A stretch of 64,000 nucleotides of DNA from Myxococcales bacterium (GTDB taxonomy: Bacteria; Myxococcota_A; Polyangia; Palsa-1104; JAEUJZ01). The notes beneath the pieces were generated by a model. That model did no database searches. It was not told the DNA's origin and worked only from the letters and a program-made list of their open reading frames with translations. Of the stretch, positions 17,582-26,365 are shown piece after piece (the first letter of the stretch is position 1; the number at the start of each line of letters is the position of its first letter). Location of the stretch: contig JAEUKA010000070.1 of the NCBI GenBank assembly GCA_016794465.1, positions 1 to 64,000 of the forward strand. The letters run 5' to 3'. The position numbers were made by a program, and so were the translations under genes.

Positions 17582-19135
17582 CTAGAACGGGATTTGTAGC
17601 GAGTAGACGAGGTTGCCGGTGCAGGTGTGGCCATCGGGACAGCTCGGCTCACGGAGCGTCAGACCAACGGCCAGCGCACTCGCTCCTCCGGCGACGACCA
17701 CGCCAATCGCGGTCCAGAACCACCACTTCTTGTAGAGCGGCGTCTGCTGCACCGCCACCGGGATCGGCGCATCATCAGGTCGCTGCTCGACCGAGTCATA
17801 GTCGACGCCTTCGTACAGCTTGTCGGCCAGCAAGGCCATCACACCTTCAGCCGGGACGCCATTTTGGACCCGCACCTTCTCGCTTTTTTCCGACAGCAAG
17901 CTCCGTGAGCGCAGGTCGTACAGGTAGGCGTTGACCGTTACATCCTCTACGCCGCTCGACAGCGTCGCCGCCCGCTGCATCTTCAGAAAGATCGCATGAT
18001 CGAGAAACAGTGTCTCGCGCAGGTTATCGACCACCTTGTCGAGCCGCTTCTGACCCATCGTCGGCCCCACCCGCGCAATGGCTTGCTCGACGAGAAGGAA
18101 CTTCTCAGATCGGTCGAGCTTGCCGAGCACCTGCGCCGGCCGATCCTTGACGATGTTCGCGACTCGCAGGCCGCGCTTAAAGCCCAGCTTCTTGAACGTG
18201 ATGTAGTGCTCACCGACCGTCAGGTGTTCGACGGTCATCGGCGCCGTGCCGGCAAACTCACCATCGACGAAGACCTGCGCACCAGTGGGCTCCGATAGCA
18301 CTTTGACCAGCCCTTGTGGCTGTTGGCTTTGGTAGCTGCGCGCGGCCTCGAGCGGATCATTGATGGCGGGTGGAAACTGATCGCTATCAACTTGATAAGT
18401 CGGTCGCCATGTCACCAACCGTCGCAGCGTCGACTGCATCGCCGGGATCTTGTTGCGCTGCTGCTGCGCCACCGCCAGCGCCATCATCGCATCGGCCAGC
18501 TCTTGCTTTTTGATGTAGGGCAGCACGGCAATCAGCTGGTCGACTGCATCGGACAGCGTCAGGATCGCGCTGTCGAGCTCGAGCTTGTTGAACGCCTCGC
18601 GCCCATTTTGGTAGGCGGTGCGGGCCAGCTCGACCTGATCGAACGGCATCTCTTGCGCAAACTCGGCGAGCCGAACATCGAGCTCTTTCTGATCCAGCCG
18701 AGGGTTGCGCTTGAGCACGTCGGACATCTCTCGCTGCAGCGCAACCGCGATCGGCTCTGAAAAGTTCTTCTCCAACAGCGGCAACGTCGTCGAGCGCAGG
18801 CGCTTTGCCTTCTTCTCCTTGGTCGCCGGTTTGGCATCGCCCCCGGTCGCCGGTTTGGCATCGCCTCCGGTCACTGCTGACGACGCTGCACTCGGACCTC
18901 CCGCGCCTCCAGGGTCAGCCTGCCCAGCACTCGCGCCGTCCGGCTTGGCTCCAGGGTCGTCCTTTTTCGTTGCTGTGGCTGGCGGGTCGCCGCCTTCATC
19001 CCCGGACTTGGCCGGCGTCGCGACGGCATCGGTATGCTTTTTGCCCTTTCTGTCATGCTTGCTGCGAGCGCTGGCGCCCGAGAGCAGCAACAGAAAGGCC
19101 ATGCCGACCGCAACAAACTGGTGGCTGCGCCTCAT
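17582..19135 (-). CDS. PEGA-domain secreted/membrane protein
   Basis: The 517-residue protein has a signal peptide (about 1-23), an Ala/Pro/Gly low-complexity stretch (with GGDAKPAT twice) and a helical region. A PEGA domain follows (about 275-335: LVKVLSEPTGAQVFVDGEFA, then GTAPMTVEHLTVGEHYITF), and one transmembrane helix near residue 480 (WFWTAIGVVVAGGASALAVG) with a short Cys-containing tail. PEGA domains are surface beta-domains frequent in myxobacteria. Its ATG overlaps the stop of the small upstream gene by 4 bp (19132-19135), so the two are translated together. Confidence 0.82.
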   Translation of the reverse strand: MRRSHQFVAVGMAFLLLLSGASARSKHDRKGKKHTDAVATPAKSGDEGGDPPATATKKDDPGAKPDGASAGQADPGGAGGPSAASSAVTGGDAKPATGGDAKPATKEKKAKRLRSTTLPLLEKNFSEPIAVALQREMSDVLKRNPRLDQKELDVRLAEFAQEMPFDQVELARTAYQNGREAFNKLELDSAILTLSDAVDQLIAVLPYIKKQELADAMMALAVAQQQRNKIPAMQSTLRRLVTWRPTYQVDSDQFPPAINDPLEAARSYQSQQPQGLVKVLSEPTGAQVFVDGEFAGTAPMTVEHLTVGEHYITFKKLGFKRGLRVANIVKDRPAQVLGKLDRSEKFLLVEQAIARVGPTMGQKRLDKVVDNLRETLFLDHAIFLKMQRAATLSSGVEDVTVNAYLYDLRSRSLLSEKSEKVRVQNGVPAEGVMALLADKLYEGVDYDSVEQRPDDAPIPVAVQQTPLYKKWWFWTAIGVVVAGGASALAVGLTLREPSCPDGHTCTGNLVYSLQIPF

Positions 19136-19539
19136 TCCTGATCCCCCGATAGTCGTCGGACCTTGGCAAACAGGTACGGATCGTCCTTGGCGTAGCTCTG
19201 CAGGATCTCGCGCAGCTTTTGCGTGAGTGGCGACGACGAGGTCAGCCCAGGCAGGCTGGCTCGCACGGTGTCCTCGATGAGCTCTTCCACCGCTTGGGCC
19301 GGTGTCAAGACGCCTCGGCGAAGACGATCGGCGATGCTGGCGACGCGATCGGCAGCTACAGACTTGCCGACCGCAGACACCCCTTGGAGCGCACCGAGAG
19401 GCGCCGCCTTGGCCGCCGCCTCCACCTGCTCGCTCCTGTCGACGTTGCTGATTCGCTGCACCGATTCGGCACGACCCGTGGCTTGGGCCTTATCGGCCGC
19501 ACCGATCCCCTTCTGTGGCTCGGACGGTTTGCTGGCCAT
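19132..19539 (-). CDS. Small hypothetical protein coupled to PEGA gene
   Basis: The 135-residue product from ATG 19539 has a GGAAGG ribosome site. The first half is low-complexity and Ala-rich. The second half carries a conserved-looking helical block (RVASIADRLRRGVLTPAQAV, then EELIEDTVRAS) reminiscent of FlgM-like or other short binding modules, but not enough to name. A longer open frame runs upstream to about 20691, but that part is antisense to the DUF885 gene. The 4-bp overlap with the PEGA gene argues for a shared function. Confidence 0.7.
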   Translation of the reverse strand: MASKPSEPQKGIGAADKAQATGRAESVQRISNVDRSEQVEAAAKAAPLGALQGVSAVGKSVAADRVASIADRLRRGVLTPAQAVEELIEDTVRASLPGLTSSSPLTQKLREILQSYAKDDPYLFAKVRRLSGDQE

Positions 19540-19650
19540 CTTTCGACCTTCCGTCAGGATAGCAAAACTCCGGCGGTTTATGGTCGCGATGCGTCGCAGT
19601 CGCTTGTGCACCCTTGGGCATACACGGCGAAGCGGAGTACTTTGCTGGCC

Positions 19651-21522
19651 ATGAAGCGTGTTGCCCTGCTGCTTGGGATTTTGCTCCTGGGGTTCCCGCT
19701 TGGCTGCAATCGCTCGCTTCCCAAAGCCGTGCCGGTCGATGCGGGAACGCGGGTCAGCAGCCTGGCTTCCCTGGTCTTGGAGGAGTTGGATGGAGAGCTG
19801 CAGTCTTCGCCCACCCAGGCGAGCTGGCTGGGGGACCACTCGTCGGATGATCGGCTGGATGATGTGCGCATTGATGCGATCTGGCGAGAGGTGGCACGGC
19901 TCGGCAGCATGCAAGATCGGGTGCAGCGCTTCGCCGAGGGTCTGACGCCGCCACTGCCCACCAAGCTTGACCTGGCAGCGATTCCCGACGGGGTGGAAAA
20001 AGACAGTCAGCGGCTCGATACGCTGCTGCTGCTGGCGCGGATTGAGTCGCTGCGCTTCGAGCGCGAGGAGCTGCGACCCCATGAACGCAGTCCGCTCTAT
20101 TATGCCGAGCTGGTGGCCTGGGGCCTGGATGGGCTGGCGACGAGCAACCTGGCGACCTCGAGCGGCCTGCGGGCACTGCGTGGGCGTCTGCAAGCTGTGC
20201 CGCTTTTGCTCAAAGAAGCGCAGCGCAACCTCAAGAATCCGCCCGAGCTGTGGACCAAGCGAGCGATCGAGGTCACGCAGCAGACCCGAGACTTTGTGGC
20301 GACGGTGCTGCCGCGTCTGCTCGTTCGGCTGCGCGGCCCGGATTCCAAGCAGAGCGACGAAGTGGCGCGGCTGCGTGAGGAAGCCCAGCGTGCGCTCGAA
20401 GACTACATTACGTTCCTGTCGCGGGATCTGCTGCCACGAAGCAAAGGCGAGTGGACCTTGCCAAGAGAGCGGCTGCTGGTGCGGCTGCGGGCGCTGGAGC
20501 TGCTCGATGTGCCGATCGAGACGGTGCTGGCGGCGGCAGAGCAGGAGCACGAGCGGAGCCGGGAGCAGGCCGAGGAGCTGGCGCGCGACATCAGCGAGTA
20601 CCAGAGCGCAAGTCGGGCGATGAGCGAGGCGCTGCGTGAGATCGAAGAGGATCATCCCAAGCCCGAGGAGCTGGCGACCACCGTCGAGCAATCACTTCAT
20701 CGGGTCTATGAGCTGTTGGCCGATGGCTCGGGCCTGCCGGTGCCGGTGGTGCGGCCACGAGTCGTCGAGATGGCTCCGTATCGCTTCGGTTACCTGCAGC
20801 TTCTGTCGGCAGCGCCGCTGGAGCCGGATCGCGAGCCGCTGCTCCAGTACGACCCCGTCGACGTAAACTGGAAGGACAAGCGCCAGATCAGCGAGCACCT
20901 GAGGATGCTCAATCGCTCGCAGATCATGGTGACGGTGCTGCGCGACGTGGCGCCGGGACGGCTGGCTCACCAGCTGATCCTTCGGCAAAAGCAAGGTAGC
21001 TTGTCGCAGCTTCGGCAGCGCGGTCACTCGCTGGCACTGGTCGAGGGTTGGCCGCTGTACGCGACGCAGCAGGCGATTTCACTCTTTCCCAAAGGCGCGA
21101 CGCGTGATCACCTGCAGCTCCTGTTTCTGCGTCATCGGCTGGTGCAGCTTGGTCGGTTGATCGTGGCGCTGCGACTGCACGTGGTGGGCTCTGGTGCGGC
21201 GGCGGTGAGTCAGCGGATGGAAGACGCGATTCGGTTTCTGGCCGAGGACTGTTACCTCGACGAACATGCAGCACGTCGAGAGGTCGAGCGCGGAACCTAC
21301 GAGCCGCTGTATGGACTGGCCGCGCTGGGGGCGCTGCAGCTTACGCAGCTACGCGACGACTACAAGGCGCAGCAAGGCGAGTCGTATTCGCAGAGCAGCT
21401 TCCACGAGGCGGTGCTGTCCGCAGGCCTTTTGCCGGTGAGCGTGCTTCGCAAGCTCCTGCTGCGGAACCCAAGCCCATCGCTGCGGCCACCGCCTTCATC
21501 AAGCGGCAGCCCCAGCAAATAA
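19651..21522 (+). CDS. DUF885-family lipoprotein lacking the zinc motif
   Basis: Starting at ATG 19651 gives 623 residues with a lipoprotein signal (LLLGILLLGFPLGCN; lipobox Cys near 22). The layout matches DUF885 putative metallo-carboxypeptidases, including the conserved VEGWPLYATQ segment. At the position where active members have an HExxPGHH-type zinc site, this protein reads LRDVAPGRLAHQLI, so the HE pair and the PGHH histidines are absent. It is probably a non-catalytic or altered family member anchored in the envelope. It is divergent from the PEGA operon (111 bp). Confidence 0.78.
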   Translation: MKRVALLLGILLLGFPLGCNRSLPKAVPVDAGTRVSSLASLVLEELDGELQSSPTQASWLGDHSSDDRLDDVRIDAIWREVARLGSMQDRVQRFAEGLTPPLPTKLDLAAIPDGVEKDSQRLDTLLLLARIESLRFEREELRPHERSPLYYAELVAWGLDGLATSNLATSSGLRALRGRLQAVPLLLKEAQRNLKNPPELWTKRAIEVTQQTRDFVATVLPRLLVRLRGPDSKQSDEVARLREEAQRALEDYITFLSRDLLPRSKGEWTLPRERLLVRLRALELLDVPIETVLAAAEQEHERSREQAEELARDISEYQSASRAMSEALREIEEDHPKPEELATTVEQSLHRVYELLADGSGLPVPVVRPRVVEMAPYRFGYLQLLSAAPLEPDREPLLQYDPVDVNWKDKRQISEHLRMLNRSQIMVTVLRDVAPGRLAHQLILRQKQGSLSQLRQRGHSLALVEGWPLYATQQAISLFPKGATRDHLQLLFLRHRLVQLGRLIVALRLHVVGSGAAAVSQRMEDAIRFLAEDCYLDEHAARREVERGTYEPLYGLAALGALQLTQLRDDYKAQQGESYSQSSFHEAVLSAGLLPVSVLRKLLLRNPSPSLRPPPSSSGSPSK

Positions 21523-21675
21523 CGCCCGCAACGGCCGTATCCCGAAACGAGCGCAACACAAAGCGAAGCAAAAAGGTGGCTGCGAGCGCACGGTTCAAAA
21601 GCTACCGTTGCTCCATTCCTGGCCTGGCGGGGTTCACCAAATCCCCGTCGCCCACAGCCATAATCAAACCAAACC

Positions 21676-21765
21676 TGGCGGAGAGAGCGGGATTCGAACC
21701 CGCGGTACCCTTTCGAGTACACACGCTCTCCAGGCGTGCACCTTCAACCACTCGGTCATCTCTCC
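21676..21765 (-). tRNA. tRNA-Ser (anticodon GGA)
   Basis: The minus strand reads GGAGAGA...TCTCTCC-G-CCA with a 7-bp acceptor, D arm, anticodon arm CACGC-CTGGAGA-GCGTG, long variable arm and GGGTTCGAATCCC T arm. The anticodon GGA decodes UCC/UCU. CCA is encoded (21676-21678). It is last of the minus-strand tRNA-Ser/tadA array. Confidence 0.97.
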
Positions 21766-21881
21766 AGATGCGAAGCTGTGGCGCTCCGGCCGGAAAACAG
21801 GATGCACCAATCCGCCGCGATACTTCGCTTGGCAGAAAGGGCGCCCACTCGGAGCGGCATGGAGCACAAAGTTGAAAAACA

Positions 21882-21972
21882 TGGCGGAGAGAGAGGGATT
21901 CGAACCCCCGGTACCCTTGCGGGTACATCTGATTTCGAATCAGACGCAATCGACCAGCTCTGCCATCTCTCC
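21882..21972 (-). tRNA. tRNA-Ser (anticodon CGA)
   Basis: The class II tRNA has a GGAGAGA/TCTCTCC acceptor and anticodon arm TCTGA-TTCGAAA-TCAGA, so the anticodon is CGA (UCG codons). It has a long variable arm and encoded CCA. Its 5' end lies 48 bp after the tadA stop. Confidence 0.97.
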
Positions 21973-22020
21973 AGAGAATACGAGTCTAGGGAAGTGGACT
22001 GCCCGCAAGGAAACTCGCTC

Positions 22021-22521
22021 TTACGTCGGTACTTTTGCAGGAGTCCGTAGGGCCCGAAAAAAGGCAGTGAGCATCTCACCACATTCCTCGGCCAGCACGC
22101 CCGCAGTCACAGCCATGCGATGATTTAGCCGCACATCTTCAGCAATCTGAAACAGTGTTCGTACTGCTCCAGCTTTGGGATTGCTACAGCCATACACCAG
22201 CCGTGAGATTCGGGCATTCACCAGCGCACCTGCGCACATCGGGCAAGGCTCTTGGGTGACGTACATTGTGGCATCACAGAGCCGCCAGCTTCCCAGCACC
22301 GCAGCCGCTTGCCGAATCGCGAGCACTTCCGCATGCGCAGTCGGATCAGCCAAGGATTCCCGACGATTTCCACCAGCACCGACGACGCAATCACCGATAA
22401 CGACCACGGCACCGACGGGAACTTCGCCGAGCATGCCAGCCTGAGCAGCTTCCCCAAGCGCCAAGCGCATTCCGTAGACATCGGCTACAGCGACATCTGG
22501 CGGACTGACTTGTGCAGGCAC
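22021..22521 (-). CDS. tadA: tRNA-specific adenosine deaminase
   Basis: The protein is about 166 residues from GTG 22521; an internal ATG at 22470 would remove residues the family usually keeps. TadA converts A34 of tRNA-Arg(ACG) to inosine. The zinc-deaminase motifs are present: HAEVLAIRQA (catalytic HAE) and PCPMCAGALVNARIS (PCxxC). EVPVGAVVV and the GNRRES loop match TadA rather than cytidine deaminase. The gene lies 25 bp downstream of tRNA-Arg(ACG), its own substrate, and 48 bp upstream of tRNA-Ser(CGA), all on one strand and probably one transcript. Confidence 0.93.
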   Translation of the reverse strand: MPAQVSPPDVAVADVYGMRLALGEAAQAGMLGEVPVGAVVVIGDCVVGAGGNRRESLADPTAHAEVLAIRQAAAVLGSWRLCDATMYVTQEPCPMCAGALVNARISRLVYGCSNPKAGAVRTLFQIAEDVRLNHRMAVTAGVLAEECGEMLTAFFRALRTPAKVPT

Positions 22522-22546
22522 AGTTACTGGCGGACCCCCGAACAAG

Positions 22547-22620
22547 CGCACCAAGAAGGATTCGAACCTCCGACCCTCGGCTTCGTAGGCCGATGCTCTA
22601 TCCAGCTGAGCTATTGGTGC
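22547..22620 (-). tRNA. tRNA-Arg (anticodon ACG)
   Basis: The minus strand folds with a GCACCAA/TTGGTGC acceptor, D arm, anticodon arm TCGGC-CTACGAA-GCCGA (ACG, target of TadA) and a GGAGG-TTCGAAT-CCTTC T arm. CCA is not encoded (the 3' flank reads CTT), unlike three of the neighbouring tRNAs. Confidence 0.97.
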
Positions 22621-22705
22621 AGTGCCAGTTCTCACTTTGGGTGAGTGACAGCGGGAAGTGCTTATACAAAACCCATCTGCGCACTGACAAGAGATTTTTT
22701 GCGAA

Positions 22706-22798
<93 letters not shown>

Positions 22799-22828
22799 GT
22801 TTTACGTATTTACGCGTTCTAGCTTGAC

Positions 22829-22845
22829 TCACGAACATGTCGTGA
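22829..22845. repeat. Short inverted repeat in tRNA spacer
   Basis: TCACGA-ACATG-TCGTGA has perfect 6-bp arms around a 5-base loop. It lies in the 134-bp spacer between tRNA-Ser(UGA) and tRNA-Ser(GCU). It could be an RNA-processing hairpin or an operator; the sequence does not decide. Confidence 0.5.
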
Positions 22846-22932
22846 AACTGCTATGCCGATTCCGTGCCAACTGGTTAGTCGCCGGAACCGGCTTGCTTCG
22901 CCTTACGTTGCGCTCTTCGGTTGTCAAGCCAG

Positions 22933-23015
22933 CGGAGGAGGAGGGATTCGAACCCCCGGCGCTTTCGCGCTGCGGTTTTCAAGACCGCTGCCTTCGTCCA
23001 CTCGGCCACTCCTCC
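22933..23015 (-). tRNA. tRNA-Ser (anticodon UGA)
   Basis: The class II tRNA has a GGAGGAG/CTCCTCC acceptor and anticodon arm GCGGT-CTTGAAA-ACCGC (UGA, decoding UCA and by wobble UCG). It has a short-loop variable arm GCGC-GAAA-GCGC and a standard T arm. CCA is not encoded (3' flank CTG). It is the promoter-proximal member of the array. Confidence 0.96.
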
Positions 23016-23034
23016 AAAAGGAGGTGGAGGCGAC

Positions 23035-23062
23035 TTTTATCGTGAGCTTGTCTTAGACGCAA
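23035..23062 (-). promoter_or_regulatory. Putative promoter of the tRNA-Ser/tadA array
   Basis: On the minus strand TTGCGT (23062-23057) is followed after 16 bases by ATAAAA (23040-23035), about 20 bases before the 5' end of tRNA-Ser(UGA). This spacing fits a housekeeping sigma promoter. Internal promoters before the other tRNAs are not excluded. Confidence 0.45.
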
Positions 23063-23092
23063 GCGAAAATATTCGGCGGGTCCAAATTGCAG

Positions 23093-24709
23093 CTAGTAGG
23101 TGCGCAGGGCTTGGATGTAGCCATCGCTGTCTCCGAGTGGTAAGAGGCCATCGAAGACGCCGAAGGTGGTGGCGCCGACGTAGAGCAGGTTGTCTCGGCC
23201 GGTGATGGCGGCGGCGTTGTCGGCTTGGTCGGTGCCGGCCTGGCTGACCCACGCGAGGCTGCCGTCTGCGCCATGGCGACCGACGAAGTAGTCAAAGCTG
23301 CCTCTGGCATCTTGACCTGAGAACGCGCCTCGGGTGCTGCCGACGCTGTAGAGCTTGCCGCCGATCCATGCCAGCGACTGGATGCTGTCGAGGTAGGCGG
23401 TGCCGATCTGACGATTGACGGTGCGGGAGCCGTCAGCGGCAAAGCGGAGCAGCATGCAGTCCTGGCCGCCCATGCTGACCTGACCTGCGAGTGTGCCTTT
23501 GGTGTAACCGGCGGCCCAGATGCCTCCGCTGCCGTCGGTGGTTGCGGTAACAAGCTCATCGGTGCCGGAGCTGCCTGCGTGGCGGACCCAGCCGAGCTTG
23601 CCGTCTGAACCGAGCGAGAGCGCGAACGCATCTTGAAGCCCGAGAGAGCTTCCGGTGGGCAGCACTCCGCCCGTGGCACCGACGACATACGAGACTTGAT
23701 TGCTGTCGATGGCAACTGCATTGGCAAAGTCGGCTTGATCGCTTCCGAGCTGCAGCGACGATAGCTCTGTGCCATCGGGCCCGAGCCGAACGACCCACAC
23801 ATCGCTGAGCCCGGCATTTTTGCCCATGCCATAGCTGCCTTCGGTGCTACCAGCGACGGTGGCGATGCCCTGCGGAGTGACGCTGAGGCCGCTGAGCTTG
23901 TCGATCTCGGGCGTGCCCAGCTGCTTAAGCCACAGGCGCTGGCCACTCGGTGCAAAGCGCGCGACGAAGCCATCGGTGCGGCCCTGCGAGACTTGTCCCG
24001 GCAAGGTTCCGAAGGTGTAGCCGGATAACCACAGCGTGTCGTCCGCGTCGATGGCGAGGCCGCTTAAAAAGTCGGTCTTGCTGGATGCGATCTGGGCGGT
24101 CCAACGCAAAAATCCGCTCGACGAATACGCGAGTAGATAGCCGTCGTAGTCACCTTGGTTGGTCTTGCCGTCGAGGCCTCCCGTCGAGTTGATCGCCGCG
24201 TAGAGGTTGCCTTGCGAGTCGGTCACCATCGCCACCAGCGTATCGGTGCCGCTGGTTCCGATCTGACGCGCCCACTGCGGACCAATGCCGGCGATCCGGA
24301 CCAGCACTGGAATGCTGGCTTCCTTGCCCTCGCTGGCGACGGTGACGACGAACGCGTACTCGCTGACGGTCACGCTGGTCGATGCAGCCAGTCGGAGCGT
24401 GGCTTGAACCTCGGTGCCCGTCGGAACGCTGAGCTGCCCGGGTTCAAACGCAAAGCTAAGTCCCGGTGGTAGCGAGGACCCATCCGGATGACTCAGCGAG
24501 AGCTGGGCTGTGCCCTTAAGGTCCATGGTCGTTCGCACTTTGACGGACAGCGTCACGCTTGCTCCGGGCTGCAGCGTGACCTCAGTGGTCGATAACTTGA
24601 TGCTCAGTCCGCCGCTCACTTGCTCGGCACTTGGCGGACGCTGGGTATCACACGACGCAGTCGTGCCCAGTGCCGAAAGCAAACAGAGGCCAATCGGTAA
24701 GAGCCGCAT
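23093..24709 (-). CDS. SBBP beta-propeller repeat lipoprotein
   Basis: The 538-residue protein has a lipoprotein-type signal (LLSALGTTASC, Cys near 20). A Big/cadherin-like beta domain comes next (about 30-145, with VTLQPGASVTLSVKV), then about seven propeller repeats of 50-60 residues, each with a pattern like WARQIGTSGTDTLVAMVTDS, Gly-rich turns and D-G-F or D-Y-F signatures. These SBBP repeats are common in secreted proteins of myxobacteria and allies and probably form a ligand-binding propeller at the cell surface. It is transcribed toward the tRNA array. Confidence 0.85.
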   Translation of the reverse strand: MRLLPIGLCLLSALGTTASCDTQRPPSAEQVSGGLSIKLSTTEVTLQPGASVTLSVKVRTTMDLKGTAQLSLSHPDGSSLPPGLSFAFEPGQLSVPTGTEVQATLRLAASTSVTVSEYAFVVTVASEGKEASIPVLVRIAGIGPQWARQIGTSGTDTLVAMVTDSQGNLYAAINSTGGLDGKTNQGDYDGYLLAYSSSGFLRWTAQIASSKTDFLSGLAIDADDTLWLSGYTFGTLPGQVSQGRTDGFVARFAPSGQRLWLKQLGTPEIDKLSGLSVTPQGIATVAGSTEGSYGMGKNAGLSDVWVVRLGPDGTELSSLQLGSDQADFANAVAIDSNQVSYVVGATGGVLPTGSSLGLQDAFALSLGSDGKLGWVRHAGSSGTDELVTATTDGSGGIWAAGYTKGTLAGQVSMGGQDCMLLRFAADGSRTVNRQIGTAYLDSIQSLAWIGGKLYSVGSTRGAFSGQDARGSFDYFVGRHGADGSLAWVSQAGTDQADNAAAITGRDNLLYVGATTFGVFDGLLPLGDSDGYIQALRTY

Positions 24710-24931
24710 CAGCAGCCAGCCTTTCCGGTGGCAAGAAAATGCCCCCCGCGCGAGATCTTATCACGGCAAAAGCCAAGTACGCGAAACGGCTTGGTTCCCT
24801 CGCTGCGGGGACATGGCCGACAGGTGCAAATGGGTGTGGCGCGGTCGGATGTCAGGGCGACCGAAGGAGCAGACGTTGCTGTTGGGAAGGGAGCTGGGCC
24901 AGAGGCGGCTCAGGAGCGGGCCAGACGTTGA

Positions 24932-26143
24932 TTAGAAGCGCCCGAGGACGGCGATGCCGCTGGAGTCGAAGCTCCGATACGGAGCGATGCGGAGCGAACG
25001 AACGAACTGGGAAGCGCCGGGGCTGAGCTGATACTTGGTCTTCTGCGCGCCGGCCACCAGCATCGTCAGACCGACCAGCTGCGCGACGCCATCGGCAACA
25101 ATCCAGGGCACGGCGTAATGAAGCGAGGCATCTTTGCGATCGCTCGAGACAAGCGGTAGCCAGATGCCGCTGATGAACGGACCGACGACGGGAACCATCA
25201 AGGTGTAGTGGATGATGCGGTGGGTGCCCGAGTCGGCTTGCTCGCCGTAGACGGGATTGTCAGCATAGAGCGGCCCCATCACCACCGCCGGAACCAGCGC
25301 CGACAGCCACAGCGTCAAGCCCGCTGCCCACAGACCGGTGTTGCGCTGCTCGACCGTCCGTCGCTGCATCGCCCAAGGAACCGCCACCGCCGGGTTGGGA
25401 TAGCGTCGCAGCTGCGCCTGAACCAGGGAGATATCCGCTTCCTGCATGCCACTGCTGCGCAGCGCGTTTGGCAACAGCTCGTCGTAACAGCGCTGCGCGG
25501 AGTCGCTACGGCCCTCTTGCTGCTGTTTGAGGCAGTAGTCATAGACGACGGTCAGGCTGGCTCCCGAGGGCACCGACAGCATTGCACTGGCGATCGCAGG
25601 TGGAACCGCAGGTGGAGTCGTCGCCACAGGCTTGGCAGGCTGCGGAGTCGTGCCAAGCAGCGGACGGGGCGCGGCCGTTACCGGGCGATCGTCTTCTTCG
25701 ATGATTGGGGTGGGCGGAGAGGTCGGCTTCCCGGCTGACGGCGCAGCAACACTGGCTGGTGTTGCAGGCTTTGGTTGGGCGACGGTGCCGCGCGCAGCAG
25801 GAAAAAGCCCCGCGCGAGCTTCTGTTACACAACGTTCGGCATAGCCGCGATAGGCTTCATCGGGTCGATCAGCGGTCAGCGTCAGGTAGTTCTGACACGC
25901 ATCGAGCGCCTCGACTTTGCGGCCCAGCTTCAGCTGCGTCTGGCCGATCCGTACCAGCATCTCGGGCGTGCTGTTCACGTCATACGCTTCTTTGAACAGC
26001 CGCAGCGCCTCCTCGTAGCGCGCCTCGGTAAAGGCCCGTAGCGCGTCTTGATGTAGCTCGCTGGCATCCTTGGCCCAGGCTGTCTGGCTGCTGCCAAGCG
26101 TCGCCGCCAAGCCCAGAGCGCACATCAGTTTTAGATTTCGCAT
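24932..26143 (-). CDS. Exported TPR-type protein with membrane C-terminus
   Basis: Starting at ATG 26143 (GAGGG upstream) gives 403 residues. A signal peptide ends near QTAWAKD. TPR-like helical repeats cover about 30-110 (ALRAFTEARYEEALRLFKEA, then TPEMLVRIGQTQLKLGRK), followed by a Pro/Ala-rich linker. The C-terminal 150 residues contain several hydrophobic segments (WAAGLTLWLSALVPAVVMG, VPVVGPFISGIWLPLV, DGVAQLVGLTMLVAGA), suggesting an integral membrane part. This architecture is frequent and uncharacterised in myxobacteria. Confidence 0.72.
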   Translation of the reverse strand: MRNLKLMCALGLAATLGSSQTAWAKDASELHQDALRAFTEARYEEALRLFKEAYDVNSTPEMLVRIGQTQLKLGRKVEALDACQNYLTLTADRPDEAYRGYAERCVTEARAGLFPAARGTVAQPKPATPASVAAPSAGKPTSPPTPIIEEDDRPVTAAPRPLLGTTPQPAKPVATTPPAVPPAIASAMLSVPSGASLTVVYDYCLKQQQEGRSDSAQRCYDELLPNALRSSGMQEADISLVQAQLRRYPNPAVAVPWAMQRRTVEQRNTGLWAAGLTLWLSALVPAVVMGPLYADNPVYGEQADSGTHRIIHYTLMVPVVGPFISGIWLPLVSSDRKDASLHYAVPWIVADGVAQLVGLTMLVAGAQKTKYQLSPGASQFVRSLRIAPYRSFDSSGIAVLGRF

Positions 26144-26365
26144 TGCTAAGGCCCTCACTCGCAGGTGTGAACGGGACGGCACTCCCGCGCTCGAAAGTTT
26201 CTGTCGGAACGGCTCTTTGCCGCGCGCGGCCATCGCTGCTGGTTCGCAGAGAGCCAAGCCGGGCGTGTTAAGAAGCATTGGCGTTGCGTCGTCCAAAACG
26301 CAAGTTCCTTACGGCCTGGGCGACGGAAAGTTCAGCGAGCCGCTGGGCCTGGCGGGCGCTGGCAA

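Noticed and set aside
19540..20691. Upstream extension of the small PEGA-partner gene
   Set aside because: It is the reverse strand of the DUF885 gene; the ribosome site and ATG at 19539 give the real start.
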